Shown here: one piece after another, positions 30,291-42,372 of the stretch | Layout of the letters: each line of letters begins with the position of its first letter | Numbering within the stretch: the stretch's first letter is position 1 | Assembly (NCBI GenBank): GCA_013176395.1 | Contig: JABMLP010000014.1 | Span: forward strand, 62,001 to 126,000 | Direction: 5' to 3' | Source: Venturia oleaginea | Lineage: Eukaryota; Ascomycota; Dothideomycetes; Venturiales; Venturiaceae | DNA: 64,000 nucleotides | Notes under the pieces: model-generated | Told to the model about the DNA's origin: nothing | What the model saw: the letters and a program-made list of their open reading frames with translations, nothing else | The model's database searches: none | Translations under genes and position numbers: made by a program

Positions 30291-30811
30291 GTATTAAAAA
30301 CTATACTCGCTCGTTTGAAAGAGGTGCAGGAAAGATGAGAGAACAGAAACTCCACCAGACATGCTGTCTTCCAGGCCAAAGACGACCTTATCATGGCGAG
30401 CTGCGGGCGAGGCGCACTTTATGCAGGGCGACATGTTGCTCGCTGCTTGCGCCTAGTCATAAAAAGTACATATCGTGGACTGCTTCATCGTATAATATCA
30501 TCGAGGACCAAGAGAATCTTGAATAAAAAAGATGATGCGTGGCAATAATTGTAAATATGTAGGTCGAGTTCGAGGTTGCAAGTCCAGCCCATGTAGACAG
30601 TTCTACTCCTGCGCATGCATTCTCAGCGCTACGCTGACCTTGCTGTGTCAAATGACATTTGAAGACTCTCACATGCTTATTGTTTGATTGGAATGGGAGA
30701 AGCAGAGAATCATGCTCAAGTATCTCATTAATTAAATCTTGGTATTCTCCGTCTGTCCGAAAGCCAAATGAAGGGTATCAATTCTAATCAAACCCGCCAA
30801 AGGAAAACATC
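30291..30811. other. Intergenic, nothing recognised
   Basis: Downstream of the MFS gene and upstream of the ubiquitin-like pseudogene. No supported gene. Confidence 0.4.
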
Positions 30812-32718
30812 CTACTCCGTTGGTACCCTAACCAATGTCTCCTCCTCCGTGTCCGTTTGTTGGCTATCAGACATCTCATCTTCATCCGGTCCTTTCCATC
30901 CTGTAAGCGCTTGCAAGAAAAAGGTCGATATCGACATGCCGACTGCTGCCAGAAACAGAGTCTGCAAAGCGTCCACATAGCCCTGAGCCGCCGTCGTCTT
31001 CCACACACCCGTCAAATCCAGCACTGCCCTCGGGCTTCCTATCAACTGCCTCAACAAATCAGGCGAGGGTTTCAAATGTGCTTTCGCGAAGCGACTGCGT
31101 AACGCCACACCTAGAGCTTTATAGAAGATGCTGCCACCAACTGTGACGCCGAAAGTGCCCGCGAAACCACGGAACGTGAAGAAGATTGAGATGGCAATGA
31201 GTCGCACGTCGACATGGACGAGATGTTGTAAATGCGCCAGGGTATAATTCATTGCGCCGCCGGCGCACAGGCCGTTGGCGAGAAGTAGAAACCAATAGAA
31301 AACCATTGACACAGTTTCTGTGGTCGAGAATGTGATTGCAAGGAGTGAAATTGGGTAGACAGTGAAGATGGCGAGGCAAGCAGCATAGAAGCTGCCGTCG
31401 CGTCGAATATGAAATTGGCCAGTGACGAGGCCGCCTAGCGCGAAGCCGATGTTTGTTGGTAGTAAAAGAGAGCCGGCTTTGGCTGGGTGCATACCGCGGA
31501 CTGCGGTAGCGTAGATGGGGGTGTAGAAGAGGACCATCCAACGGGACATCATATAGATGAGTGTTGAGAGACAAGCAAAAAGAACTGGCCGAGATTTGAG
31601 GACCTTGACTGGGATAACGGGGTCGTCGTGTCGGAAGACTTCCTGATAGACGAACAGCGGTGTCAAAATGAATATGGAAACGATGATGGCGACAATTGAT
31701 GCAGTGTCGAATTGCGGGGAGGCGAGACCGTAGAGGAGAGACACAAGAGCTGCAATGAGTAGTCCGGCTCCCGTGTAATCGATCTGGCCGAGTTTGTCAA
31801 GGTTCGATAGTTCGTGGTCCGCCTGGCGTGGTCGCAAACCGATGATTGTTGCCGGTATGGCGAAAAGTAGCACGGTCCCAGCAAGCGCAATGAATGGTAA
31901 CTGAAGCCAAAACATTGCCCTCCATCCCATCACTGGTTGCAGAGCACCACCAATAACCGCACCAGAAGCAACACCAGCTGTGTATCCGGTATTCAGCAGG
32001 CCTTGACAGAGCCCTCTTCTCTTTGCTGGAGCCCATTGGACCAGGACCTGAACCACACACGTGACACCGGCCGCACCAATTCCCGCCACGGCTCGTCCAA
32101 TAAGAAACCCAGCAATTGATGGTGTGGATGAGGTGATCAGAGCACCGAGGAAAGACGTAATGCAGGCTCCGAGAAGGATGTATCGAGTTGAAATATGTAG
32201 CTGAGTTTTGCGTAGACAGGTCCTGTGCTAGACAAGGAAGCTAGAAAAGCGGACGTGAACCAAGTGGTGTATTCAAACGCGTTCAGATCGGTTGCAATAG
32301 CTCCTTGGGTCGTGGTAAGAAGCGAAATATTTCCAGCGCCCAATACCAGCAAAATGGCAAGGGTGGAACTGATGAGAAGTCCTCGCGCCCGAGTGATGCC
32401 ATGTCCTGGATCTTCTGGCTCCTTTTGAATCTCGTCTGCCTCCTCTGCACCCGGGCTAACAAAACCTGGCTCCAAAATTGGGTCCTCTGGTAAATCATCA
32501 TTGAATTCTGGGCGTAATTTGAAATTGCCTGGAGTCACGGTCGAACCTGAGGTGCTCCAGGAGTCATGATCTGGAAAAGATCGGTACGATGGAGTTGTTG
32601 AATGGTCTCTTTCGGGGCTTGATAGTAGTGAATCTTCTTCACTGACTACTCGCGTTCTCGAACGTTTGCTGCGACTAGTGCGGCTCGAACTTCTGGCCAT
32701 ACTCGTGCTTCCAGGCAT
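30812..32718 (-). CDS. MFS transporter (14-TM DHA2-like) with a 1-bp frameshift
   Basis: Predicted plasma-membrane proton antiporter or drug efflux transporter. A polar N-terminus of about 95 residues is followed by many membrane spans: LLISSTLAILLVLGAGNISL, FWLQLPFIALAGTVLLFAIP, GAGLLIAALVSLLYGL, IVAIIVSIFILTPLFVY and others, ending in a long hydrophilic tail with EDEMSDSQQTDTEEE. The reading runs 32718 to about 32190 in one frame (..VYAKLSYIF) and must move by one base to continue (STRYILLGACITSFLGALI) down to 30812. One T is missing in the TTT at 32193-32191, and no intron signal explains it. About 635 residues if one base is missing. This is either a recent null allele or an assembly or sequencing error. 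The substrate cannot be inferred. Confidence 0.8.
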
Positions 32719-33772
32719 TTTGTCGGTGTTGCGAGTTTGACGGTAAGGGCCGAGGGCTGGCGCTGGCTAAACCCTGATGAGTCCCCCAAATTGAAAGTAG
32801 GCGCAACAACGTTTTGGTATGAGATGGAAGTCTAAGAGAAGATTATGATTCCAAAGCGAGGACTTCGTTGTTATGTAATCAGGAGAGTTCAAAGATACAA
32901 TGGGGCGTGCAGCTGGCGTGGGCCGGGATGTTGGAGTTGGGCAGCGAAGGGCAATTTGTAAGTACAGACGTGCGGCTCCAACCTCGTGGCGATGCTGGTA
33001 AATATGTCTCCCGTTTCCAGGAGTCATCCAGCTTGAAAATTGGAAGTGATGCTCGGAATGTTTCAAAACAAGAGTCACAGTCGGGTGTGGTAGGATTGGT
33101 GACGTGTGTGGATGAGTAAGACTCAAAGGGGCTTTGTGTGCAGGAAGTGTCGCGGAAACGCTGAAGAGAAGACGGGGTGGGGAAGAGAATTGTAAGATTA
33201 CGAATTGAAAGAAAGACGCCGAGAATTACATTCAGGCTTGGAGTGGTGATGATGCTCAGGTAATTATAAATACGCGCTAATTCCGTGAAGTGTCCATGCC
33301 TCAAACTGATACGTCAGTAAAGGGCACAGCCCACAGAGAGCTGGATACTGAAAGACGCTTCTGGTTAGCCGTTGTATGAATTGGAAATTGGCAATAGCTC
33401 CTCAGTTATAGCAAAAATCCCAGGTGTTCCAGATTCAAGAACTAGGGGTGGCTGAAATTGGCGCCTTAGTGCCTCACGTCTCTCCATACAGGAACACCAA
33501 CACGGCCTTGGAGAAAACAGCATTGCCATTCACCACTCTCCAAGCCAGCCTGATACCCCAAGGACTCCCTATTATCAACCTCATCCTCCTTCCAACCCGC
33601 GTGTTCGCCCTCTCCCACCCAATCTCGACGTCTGCCCTCTACTACTCGCACGTCACCGCCGAACCTGGACCTGGACCTGGACCAAAACAACAACAGCCCC
33701 ACACACCGCCGTCTCGCCAACATCCACCTCTCTTGATACTTTCTACACTCAGGCGCGGGGAATCTGACCAGC
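32719..33772. other. Divergent promoter region of MFS and PP2A genes
   Basis: No gene supported. A short ggacct repeat lies around 33664-33682 in the PP2A leader. Confidence 0.45.
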
Positions 33773-34993
33773 ATGGATACCAACATGGAGGACGTGGGCA
33801 GAGTTCCCGAGTCCCATCCGCCAACCGCGCCCTCGGAGCCAGCAACCATCCCCACTCTGGACGGCTGGATCGAGAGCCTCATGCAATGTAAACAGTTGGC
33901 CGAGTCCGACGTGCAGAGACTTTGCGAGAAGGTACGTTCAATCTGTGCCACCAGAGTTGCGCATTGAGTTTGACTTCAGTTGGCTAACCCGTGCACACGA
34001 CAGGCGAGAGAAGTTCTGCAGGAGGAATCAAATGTACAACCAGTGGTATGTTCATCGAGTATCCTAGATTGCGCTCACAACATGCTTATGCGACAGACAG
34101 AAATGCCCAGTCACTGTCTGCGGGGACATCCACGGCCAATTTCACGATTTGATGGAGTTGTTCAAGATCGGTGGCCCGAATCCTGACACGAACTACCTGT
34201 TCATGGGTAAGCTTCATCGAACTCATTGCTTTCCGAACAGCCAGCCCTAACAACTGCAAAGGTGACTACGTTGATCGTGGTTACTTCTCTGTTGAGACCG
34301 TGACACTCCTTGTCGCTTTCAAGATCCGCTATCCCCAACGCATCACCATCCTCCGCGGCAACCACGAATCCCGCCAGATCACACAAGTGTACGGCTTCTA
34401 CGACGAGTGCTTGCGCAAATATGGCAATGCCAATGTGTGGAAGTACTTCACCGACCTGTTCGACTTCCTCCCTCTCACCGCCCTCATCGAAAACCAAATC
34501 TTCTGCCTCCACGGCGGTCTCTCCCCCAGCATTGATACCTTGGACAACATCCGTGCGCTAGATAGGATACAGGAGGTTCCTCATGAAGGACCCATGTGCG
34601 ATCTTCTTTGGTCTGACCCAGATGACAGATGCGGTTGGGGGATCTCGCCGCGTGGTGCTGGTTACACCTTCGGTCAGGACATTTCAGAGGCGTTCAACCA
34701 CAACAACGGCTTGACATTGGTAGCAAGAGCTCATCAATTGGTCATGGAGGGATACAACTGGTCGCAGGACAGGAATGTTGTGACAATATTCTCGGCGCCA
34801 AATTACTGCTACCGTTGTGGTAACCAGGCTGCGATCATGGAGATTGATGAGCATTTGAAGTACACCTTGTATGTTCCGCGCCTGCTTTTTCGATGTTTCT
34901 TTTCGCTGACATTGCCACAGCTTGCAGTTCGACCCATGTCCAAGAGCCGGCGAGCCAATGGTATCACGACGAACACCCGATTACTTCCTCTAG
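33773..34993 (+). CDS. Serine/threonine protein phosphatase PP2A catalytic subunit
   Basis: Removes phosphate from Ser/Thr of many targets as the C subunit of the PP2A holoenzyme. Five exons: 33773-33931, 34004-34045, 34101-34206, 34262-34868 and 34921-34993, all in phase, giving 328 residues. Metal-binding and catalytic motifs of the PPP family are intact: [22 protein letters not shown], and the histidines in the LHGGLSP and [10 protein letters not shown] regions, with [11 protein letters not shown]. The C-terminus TPDYFL is the conserved tail whose last Leu is carboxymethylated and whose Tyr is phosphorylated in PP2A. The N-terminus (about 25 residues, Pro/Glu-rich) is longer than in animals, as usual in fungi. 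The last exon begins C TTG CAG so that the junction reads [13 protein letters not shown]. Confidence 0.97.
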
Positions 34994-36106
34994 ATAATAT
35001 TTACATTTGGCAGGAACAGGAATTGGGAAGTGTAGCATGCCGCAAAACTCATGGCGATTATCTGGACCGGGACAAACTGGGAGATCGCATGTATATTCGA
35101 TGTGTCCACCTACATAGCACGAGTATTCATTCATGTTCTGTCCCTTCTCGTTATCACCCGTGGCTAAATAATAACATATTGATAGATGAGATGACTCTGT
35201 GTGCCCAGGATCTTCCACCACTTTAGTGATATTCGCCTCAGCATGTCCCAATTCCGATTTGAGACATTTCCTCAGCGCTCGTGACTTTTTGAGAAAACAA
35301 ATAGTCCTGCTGATCTTCGAAGAATGTCTTGAGTCTTTCTGTCGGGAGTGGTTTGGTGCTTTTTGAGAGCTTGGAAGTGCATAGATGGTATGATGAGGCG
35401 TGGAATTCGATGGTTGGGGCGCTTTCTTCAACACTGACATAAATTTGGCCAGAGCAAGCCAGTACTCTGCTTCCTTCGCCAAGTCCACGACATCATCTTC
35501 ACCTCACATAGCTATATTTCACCTGCTCACCGTTAATCTACTAGGCCCATTTATTGCGCCATTTCCCGCATGCAGGACTCCACTCACCCGCAGTCTCTTG
35601 CAACGCAGGACCATATTCTCACCGCTCAGGAACGGCAGCTGTACAGGCTAATCACATCCCTGCTCTGCCCACTGGACAAGTTTGATGTTGCCAAAGGAAA
35701 TGCTAAAGCCTTGCCCAGACAGCCTGCCTCGCAAAGAGCATCCCTTCCCAAGCACACGAAGAAACAGGCGCGATTTCCGAGTATGCTTACCACAGTCGCT
35801 GGTTTGCTCGTTCGACGGCACGATGAAATCGTCCTCCCTTCAGCAGGCGAAACAGACTCTCTCCTTGCTGTTGATGGCCACCAACGATCTGGCTCACTTC
35901 CTAGCAGCATGGTGCAGGTCGTTGAGTCATCAGCCGCTGCATCGCGATTGCACCAGCAGTCAACAAATTCATGGTTTCAAAATTTGTTGCCGTAGAAAAC
36001 ACTAGCCTCGATCAGTATGCCTACCATATCTTGGGGCTCTTGAAGGGATAACATCAGGTCCAGGAACCGGACCAAGCAAGTGCGCGCTTGCGACTTCGGG
36101 GTTACA
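34994..36106. other. Intergenic with unassigned open frames
   Basis: Plus-strand frames at 35570-35995 (for example ERQLYRLITSLLCPLDKFD) and 35682-36005 look weakly protein-like but do not join across splice sites and match no family I can name. Possibly a degraded gene. Confidence 0.3.
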
Positions 36107-37900
36107 TCACCTTCTCATGCCGTGAAAATATCTTGGAAAAGTTTGTTCCACGCCAGAAAGACACAAGCGTGTCTGGATTTTTTGAACTATTGACTGTAAT
36201 GAAGACGCGTTCAGTGAGTACAGAGGCACCAAAACCTCATGACCGCAAACCGTTGTGGGGAACTCAGGTGGATATTCCGCAGCGGCTGTGTTGTCGATTT
36301 TCTCTCCATCTTGGAGACGATGAACTTGATGGGAGATATTTCCTAGTAGACAAAGACGGAGGAAAATAGAGAAATTGCCATGTAGCTCACAATCAATTCC
36401 CACCACCTCTACTCCTCCACCCACCATCCCGCCAAACCCTCTCCCACAAAACCCACACCAAAACAACAACCCCGCTGCAAAACATACAACCCCCAGTAAA
36501 CAAAACTCCACCTCGTTACGCCCACCCTCACCACCATCAAAACACCCCATCAATGATGCACTCAGCGGTCCGGCACAAACATTTCCAACCCCCTTCCCCA
36601 CATTTAAAAAAAACTAAACATAGCCATATGCGCCATCGGTTCCTTCGTCACACTCGTCACCATCCTCCCCCATAACGCTGTATACCCCGCTCCGAAAAAT
36701 CTATAAAGAAGGGAGAAGCCGATGAGAGGTGCGAGGGAATGAGCGAGGCGCCAGAGGGTGAAACAAGCGATTGCTGAGATGAATGTGGAAGTGATGAGGA
36801 GGGTATTGATTGGTGCACGTCTATCAGAGAGATAACCAAAGGCAAATTGACCTAGGACTTGGAAATGGGAGGAGGGCGAGGAGAAGGGCGCCTTGTTTTT
36901 CGGAGAGGGAGTGAGGTTGCGTAGGAGGGGGGGGTAGAGGGAGGGGAAGAAGAATCCGAGGCCGTAGATGAGTTTGAGAGGGTGTAGATCCAGAATAGGT
37001 TTTTTTTGAGGAAGGACCAGTTTGTTGCTGCTATGGTTGTGGAAGCTGAGGGTGGTAGACGGCCTTTTAGGGTGGGGAGGAGAGGGCCTGTTAGGATTGT
37101 GAGGGCGATTTCTGTAGTGCGGAGGGTTGTTTGGTAGCCGTGTTTTTTGAGCAGTGCGGTGATGATGATGGGCATTCCTACGCCTGAGACGCCTGATGCG
37201 CTGCAGAGGAGGCCGTAGGCCATACCGCGTCGTTCTATCCAGAATTCGTTGACGAAGCTGAGGATGGGCTAGCAGAAGATGAGGAAGCCGATGCCGTAGA
37301 TTATACCTTGGGTTACGATGAGGCCGCCGAGATTGATAGCGAACAATCCGGCGACAAGGCCTGCGATATACAGATCGGCCCTAGATTGGTTGTTAGAACA
37401 AAATGCCTAGTTGGAAACCATCTCACGTACAACCAACTCATATCATCTGTCGCTGATACCTTGGATATCTTTTCATAACTGAAGTAGCGACTGGGGCCCC
37501 GAGATACCCCAATCCAGATGCAACGGTACCAATCACTGATAGATAAGGGCTATGAGCAAACTGCGGAAGCTGGGAATAGTAATTTTGGAATACTCCAAAT
37601 GATGCCGGGAAACCTAAGATGAGTTTGAGGTGCTGGTCTAATCGTGGACGCTTATAAGCGAAAGAACTACATACCCCATAGCAAGGCCTCGAACAAAAAT
37701 GCTGTGCAGAGGAGCCTCCATGCTTCCAATACTCCATCTACTGGCAGTAGTTGCTGATAATTGGGCTCAGATGGATCAGGGTTATCTGGCTCAATGATGG
37801 AAGGCTGAGAATGAGGCTGAGCGATATGGTCGGCTGCTCCATGTATTATTTCATGGCGATTATGGAGCTCAATCGATATCGTTTCGGTTTGTGTAGCCGT
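36107..37900 (-). pseudogene. Monocarboxylate-transporter-like MFS pseudogene
   Basis: Related to fungal MCH/monocarboxylate permeases. Reading from high coordinates: a polar leader (QTETISIELHNRHEII), then DGVLEAWRLLCTAFLFEALL joined across an intron (GTATGT..TTAG) to WGFPASFGVFQNYYSQLPQF. The segment GIIYGIGFLIF follows with a TAG before PILSFVNEFWIERRG, then GMAYGLLCSASGVSGVGMPI and LFWIYTLSN. The C-terminal half (FGYLSDRRAPINTLLITSTF, NVGKGVGNVCAGPLSASLM) is in other frames. Lesions: the expected ATG reads ACG at 37900-37898 (ACG GCT ACA CAA), a TGA near 37436, the TAG near 37270, a frameshift near 36960-36890, and a T-run indel near 36606. Too many for sequencing error, so I call it a pseudogene. 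Confidence 0.75.
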
Positions 37901-39988
37901 GATATCTTATTTCCTCGAAAAGGAAAAAAGAAATCATCTAGGTTATCAGTTGGGAAGTGTTATGAGCCTGGATCCCAATACCATCGAATTCCCAGCCTAA
38001 CAACAAACAAAACGCGCGCACACACATAACATATAATCAAACAACCTTAGCAAACATCCCATCAATGGACTTATAGCGCGGAAAAACTCAGGAGCGCTCG
38101 AAACCTCCTTCCCAGGACCGTGAAGTACTCTGTAGTCTCAAATTGAGCGCTCCACACAGTTCTCTTCAATAACCAATGTCCTATCCCCAGAGATTGGTAA
38201 GAGTTTTGCTTGTTGCGGGTTCGATTCGGGGTGAAGTCAAAGTCGTTGATGTGGAGTGCCTTGTCGTGGTGATTAACGGGTGTTGATATTTGCTACTTCA
38301 TTTTACTAACATTCTCCTTCTACCCGTATTCTTCATTTTCGTCGTTCGACCTGCTCATACGTTTCCATAAGCACTTGCTTCAGCCATGGTAGGGAAAGAT
38401 CGGTTTCTTAAATCTTTCCTTAAGCTGAATCGATTTGGATTACGCTTAATAAGCATGTTACCGAGGTAGGTGCCGATCTTTGCTTACGCCAAGGAGTATC
38501 AGCTTCATCAAAATGTCAGACCACATTTGTCAGTGCGAATCAAGTGTTGTCTTGTTATGACATGGTGGGTTCATCACGTAGTACTCGACCCTCTTGCTGG
38601 TGGGAATGGGATGCAATAAAAGCTCTAACGGAATGCTCACTGAGAATTCCAGCAGGACTGGAGCGTTGAAAATTTGTGGAAGTTATATGATCGGAGGTAC
38701 ACTGTTCTCCAATCGGTCGCTCGCCTACTGGCTCCTTCGCCTTCCATAAATACCATGTAGCAATAAGAAACGAGATGGTAAGCATAGAGTCTCATTTTTC
38801 TGAGACATCTCCCAATCCAGATATCGGTCTGAGAATTATGCTGAGACACGGCCTAAAGAAGTGTTCACTCAGTTGCACGACAGCAAGCTTTGGGAGACCT
38901 GTCGATTCGCATTTCATACAAGTGCATATAATCCTGCATCAACTCTGTAAGACCGAAACAGATTGACATTGAGCCATGAGCCTGCATCTTGGTCAAAATT
39001 CGCGCGTCTCTTCCTTCGTTCTCCTCTCATTCATTCTCTCCATACCCAGCTCACGAGTTCAGCTTCAAAGTCGGAGACATTTCCTCGAGGGTAGAGTGCC
39101 AGGTTTTATGGCTTCAACGGAAAATCTCCCGCGTCTCCTATCAAAATCATGTTGAAAGTATTGATTTTAAGCTTGCTACGGAGGTGGCCGGAAGGTCCCT
39201 ATATATAAGCGCCCAGCGCTATTTCCCAAATGGGACACAAATAAACAAGGAGAATAGCCACTTCCTCCAACAAATCACACATTTCGAGAGGGCCATATAG
39301 GTATCACCCTTTGGTCCGACTTGCTCGCTTCTTTCGGCAATATCGTATTTTTCATTCAGAGGCAATCCGCCCATACATTTTTGTTGTTCATGAGGCTGGC
39401 GGAGTCGCCGAAGCGCACTGTATAGATTAATAGTCACCATCATTCTTGCCCTGCCAAAAGTGACCCTAGCTCTTTGACCTGGCGTGCCTGGGTCGCCCCA
39501 ACAGTAAGATAAAGCTTCGTAGTGAGGTCTATCATCAAGTGAGACAATTCAAAGGCGGCATTTCACCTCCTCATCATAGGCACCTAGCTGAACGGGGAGT
39601 GGCCGTATCTTTCTTAGCTCAATATCGAGGGCCTCATATGGTATTGCACTCATAGTGTTGAGGGGCTGAGAGGACAATCTGCTCAGTACAATAGATATAA
39701 ACGAAGATGGCCGTTTTTAGTACAAAGACAGCCTTTGTGTTAGGTGGAATGTATGAACTCGTGAAAAGGGATGGGAGTTGAGATTCGAAAACGGAGCTCT
39801 GACGTATCTCACTCAGGAGGTTAGAACTACTTGGCAGAAAACAACAAGCAGACCACAGCTCAGCAGCTAGCTAGGCACCAGAATAAACCACGACCATCAA
39901 ACACATACCCTTCGCCATTCCGACATCCGATACTCGCTGAACCTCAGTCTCCCCTACACGTACCAGATCAAACAACGCTCTACCGACA
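37901..39988. other. Long intergenic region, nothing recognised
   Basis: About 2 kb with only short open frames on both strands. No RNA gene or repeat was recognised. The last part is the TVP15 promoter. Confidence 0.4.
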
Positions 39989-41039
39989 ATGGATTTCTCG
40001 GATGTCTTGTACGTCGCAAGCTTGGACAGGGATAGCTCAAGGGGGCGCGCACATCATGGAAAGGACAAGGCATCAGAATATAGGCTTCATGATACGTTCT
40101 GAAGCTATCGGCAGATTGAGGTGCTTGTACCATGATGTGGTGATGTTCCTGGGGGCTTGTTCTTTGAACCACCTTTGTTCGCAAACTTGTGCAACCAGCT
40201 TACAGTTTTACAGTCGGATAGTTAACTTGGGCGTTGGTGTGCTTATGGTCCTTGGAGGCATTGCACAGTTCTTTCCACTTGGCTTGTATGTTGCCTCTTC
40301 CTCTTCGTCATACCTACTACCTACGAAGCTTCGAACCGATACTATATCTTACACAAGCGCATTGCATACTATCTTCTCCAATGCGACACTTTCACGGCAT
40401 CGAAAGCTGTAGGGGCATACTTAGATGCTGCGCAGCCATGGTGTTTCCACCTTCACAGCACTTCAGAAGACTAAGTAGTAGTTCTGAACGAACGCACATC
40501 TAGAGAAGTTGGAGCAGGAGCATTGCTTGGGCATGAATAGAAAGCGGAAAGAGCCCGATGCTGACATTTCGACTATAGCCAGTCTATCGTTGTTGGTTGC
40601 TATGTCATCATATTCGGTCTAGGTACGTTCCCATACTTGCACACGTCCAACTGGAGTCGATCAGGGATTAACAGGTGGCAGCGACGGCGTTATTGGAGTT
40701 CCAGATACCTCCGCAAGTTGCGCGGTACGCGTCGTTTATGTTCTCTTTCATCGGTAGAGGACTCTGTAAGTCTGAATTGAAGTATTGGAGTAAAATTTCA
40801 ACTCATTCTCGCAGTCTATGTTTTCATTGGCAGTATTCTTCTGAGCACTCATTGGACAAAGGTGGTTCCTGGCACACTCATTGGATTCATTGGTCTTGGT
40901 TATGTTGCTCTCGAATTCGTCCCATCAATTGAGCCACCAGCGAATATGCGGTAAGTTTTATCCTGCTTCTATGTACTCTGTTGTATGGCTGACCCGTGGT
41001 AGTGATGCGGATGCCGGCTGGGGCGCAGAGCAGGTCTAG
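39989..41039 (+). CDS. TVP15: Golgi apparatus membrane protein TVP15
   Basis: Small tetraspanning late-Golgi/Tlg2-vesicle protein (COPI-associated protein family) thought to assist vesicle traffic. Six exons: 39989-40008, 40214-40285, 40579-40622, 40682-40765, 40815-40950 and 41003-41039, giving 130 residues. Four hydrophobic segments are visible: FRIVNLGVGVLMVLGGIAQF, FQSIVVGCYVIIFGL, FSFIGRGLFYVFIGSILL and TLIGFIGLGYVALEF. The conserved TALLEFQIPPQVARYASF and C-terminal EFVPSIEPPANMRDADAGWG are diagnostic. Introns 1 and 2 are long for this window (205 and 293 nt). The exon 4 acceptor was set at GTGGCAG| because it restores FGLATALLEF. The ATG gives MDFSDVF. Confidence 0.88.
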
Positions 41040-42372
41040 ATCATGCATCAGTGAAGCGAAGGATGACGAGAGATTGAACGATCCTCATGATCAATAATTG
41101 AGAGAGGTGGCGTCATGGTGTATTGAGATGGCATATGCAAGCGTGCAAGATAGATATATCCGGGATATGCTCGGTATGTGTATAATACTTATTAAGCAGC
41201 TGTGCGAAAGCTTGGCCTTGGTCGGAAATGGTTGCTAGATCTTATGACGATATCCTCCTTGATGCATGGCTGTGGCTAGTCAAGGTTTCACTTGGCAGTT
41301 GGACATCTCGTGCATATCTTCTTAGTTGAACAAGTGCAGTATGCATTATGTAGGCACAATAGCACTGGCTTCATCGTTTCAGGGCCCCTGGATACTCAAT
41401 AAACTCTTCTAATCTACGAACGATGGCGATAAACGATAAGATTTTGAAAGTTGTTAGAGCTTTGATGACAATGACCATAAGTCTAGATGATATTTTTGGC
41501 CTGAACATGGCTGTACCTCGACAGGCAGTGAATTGATGAAGCCGACAGTGTCACCATCACCCTCCCGTAGGTGTTACGAATACGGGACATGGACTTGCAC
41601 GACGCATGCATCCTCTGATGCTCAGCTTGGCTTGAGAATGCCTCAGCTTAGCTTGAGGAATGAATACGGATTATCTCATCACGACGAGTACATCCAATCT
41701 TCGACAGCTCTTCCATCGACTCGTCGTTTCTACCTAGCGGAATTATGCGGCTTTTGTAATACCTCGGCTGTGATTCGCTCCTTGCGTGGGCGGGCGTGTG
41801 CAGGGGCCGTTTAGAAAGAGGCGCACCTCCAGTCGTTCCCCCTCGACGCATCGATTAGCTGGCTTTGATTATCGGAGTAAGAGCCGGAGAATCGCGCACC
41901 GGGGGACATGTTCGAACTGTGTCCCGTTCCTTCACACTTTTGGCATGATCTGCTACAAAATGTTCTTGAAGGACTCTGACTGACATTCTGCGTGCGTTTG
42001 ATTGGCAAGGAACCTCCATGGGGCTTTAGTCTTGCTCCAACACCTGTACCGGCGAACCACATACACCAAAAGCTTGTCCATCACGTCCATCTACTCCCAG
42101 ACACGGAGAAGGTCACGAATCCATATCCAAAGTCGCGTCCCAGACTTGCTCGCCGCTTCCGTGTCCCCTTTGGTCTCCTGGTGGTTCCCCCGAAGTAACA
42201 TCACCTCATCGTATCTCCATCCTCGCTCTGTCTCTTTCTCGATACCGCCAGAAAGCACGCCCCTGTTCTGCGCCCCTCTTTTGGCTTGCATCTCCTTCTA
42301 CTCTCTCTTTCGTTGAAACTCTCCCCTTATCAATCCATGTGCTTCTTATAACACTCACCCGTACCGCTGGAC
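41040..42372. other. Intergenic, upstream of the GATA factor
   Basis: Long leader or promoter region of the SREA-type gene. Pyrimidine-rich from about 42220. No gene supported. Confidence 0.4.

Noticed and set aside
34964..35488. 174-codon minus-strand open frame
   Set aside because: Antisense to the last PP2A exon and its 3' flank, with no domain or homologue recognised. Most likely a shadow frame.
38161..38236. Possible tRNA gene (B-box-like GGGTTCGATTCGGGG)
   Set aside because: No matching acceptor stem or A box at the right distance; a cloverleaf could not be drawn.
39831..40412. 193-codon plus-strand open frame overlapping TVP15
   Set aside because: It reads through TVP15 intron 1; only the spliced exons give the conserved protein, and the 5' part is not protein-like.
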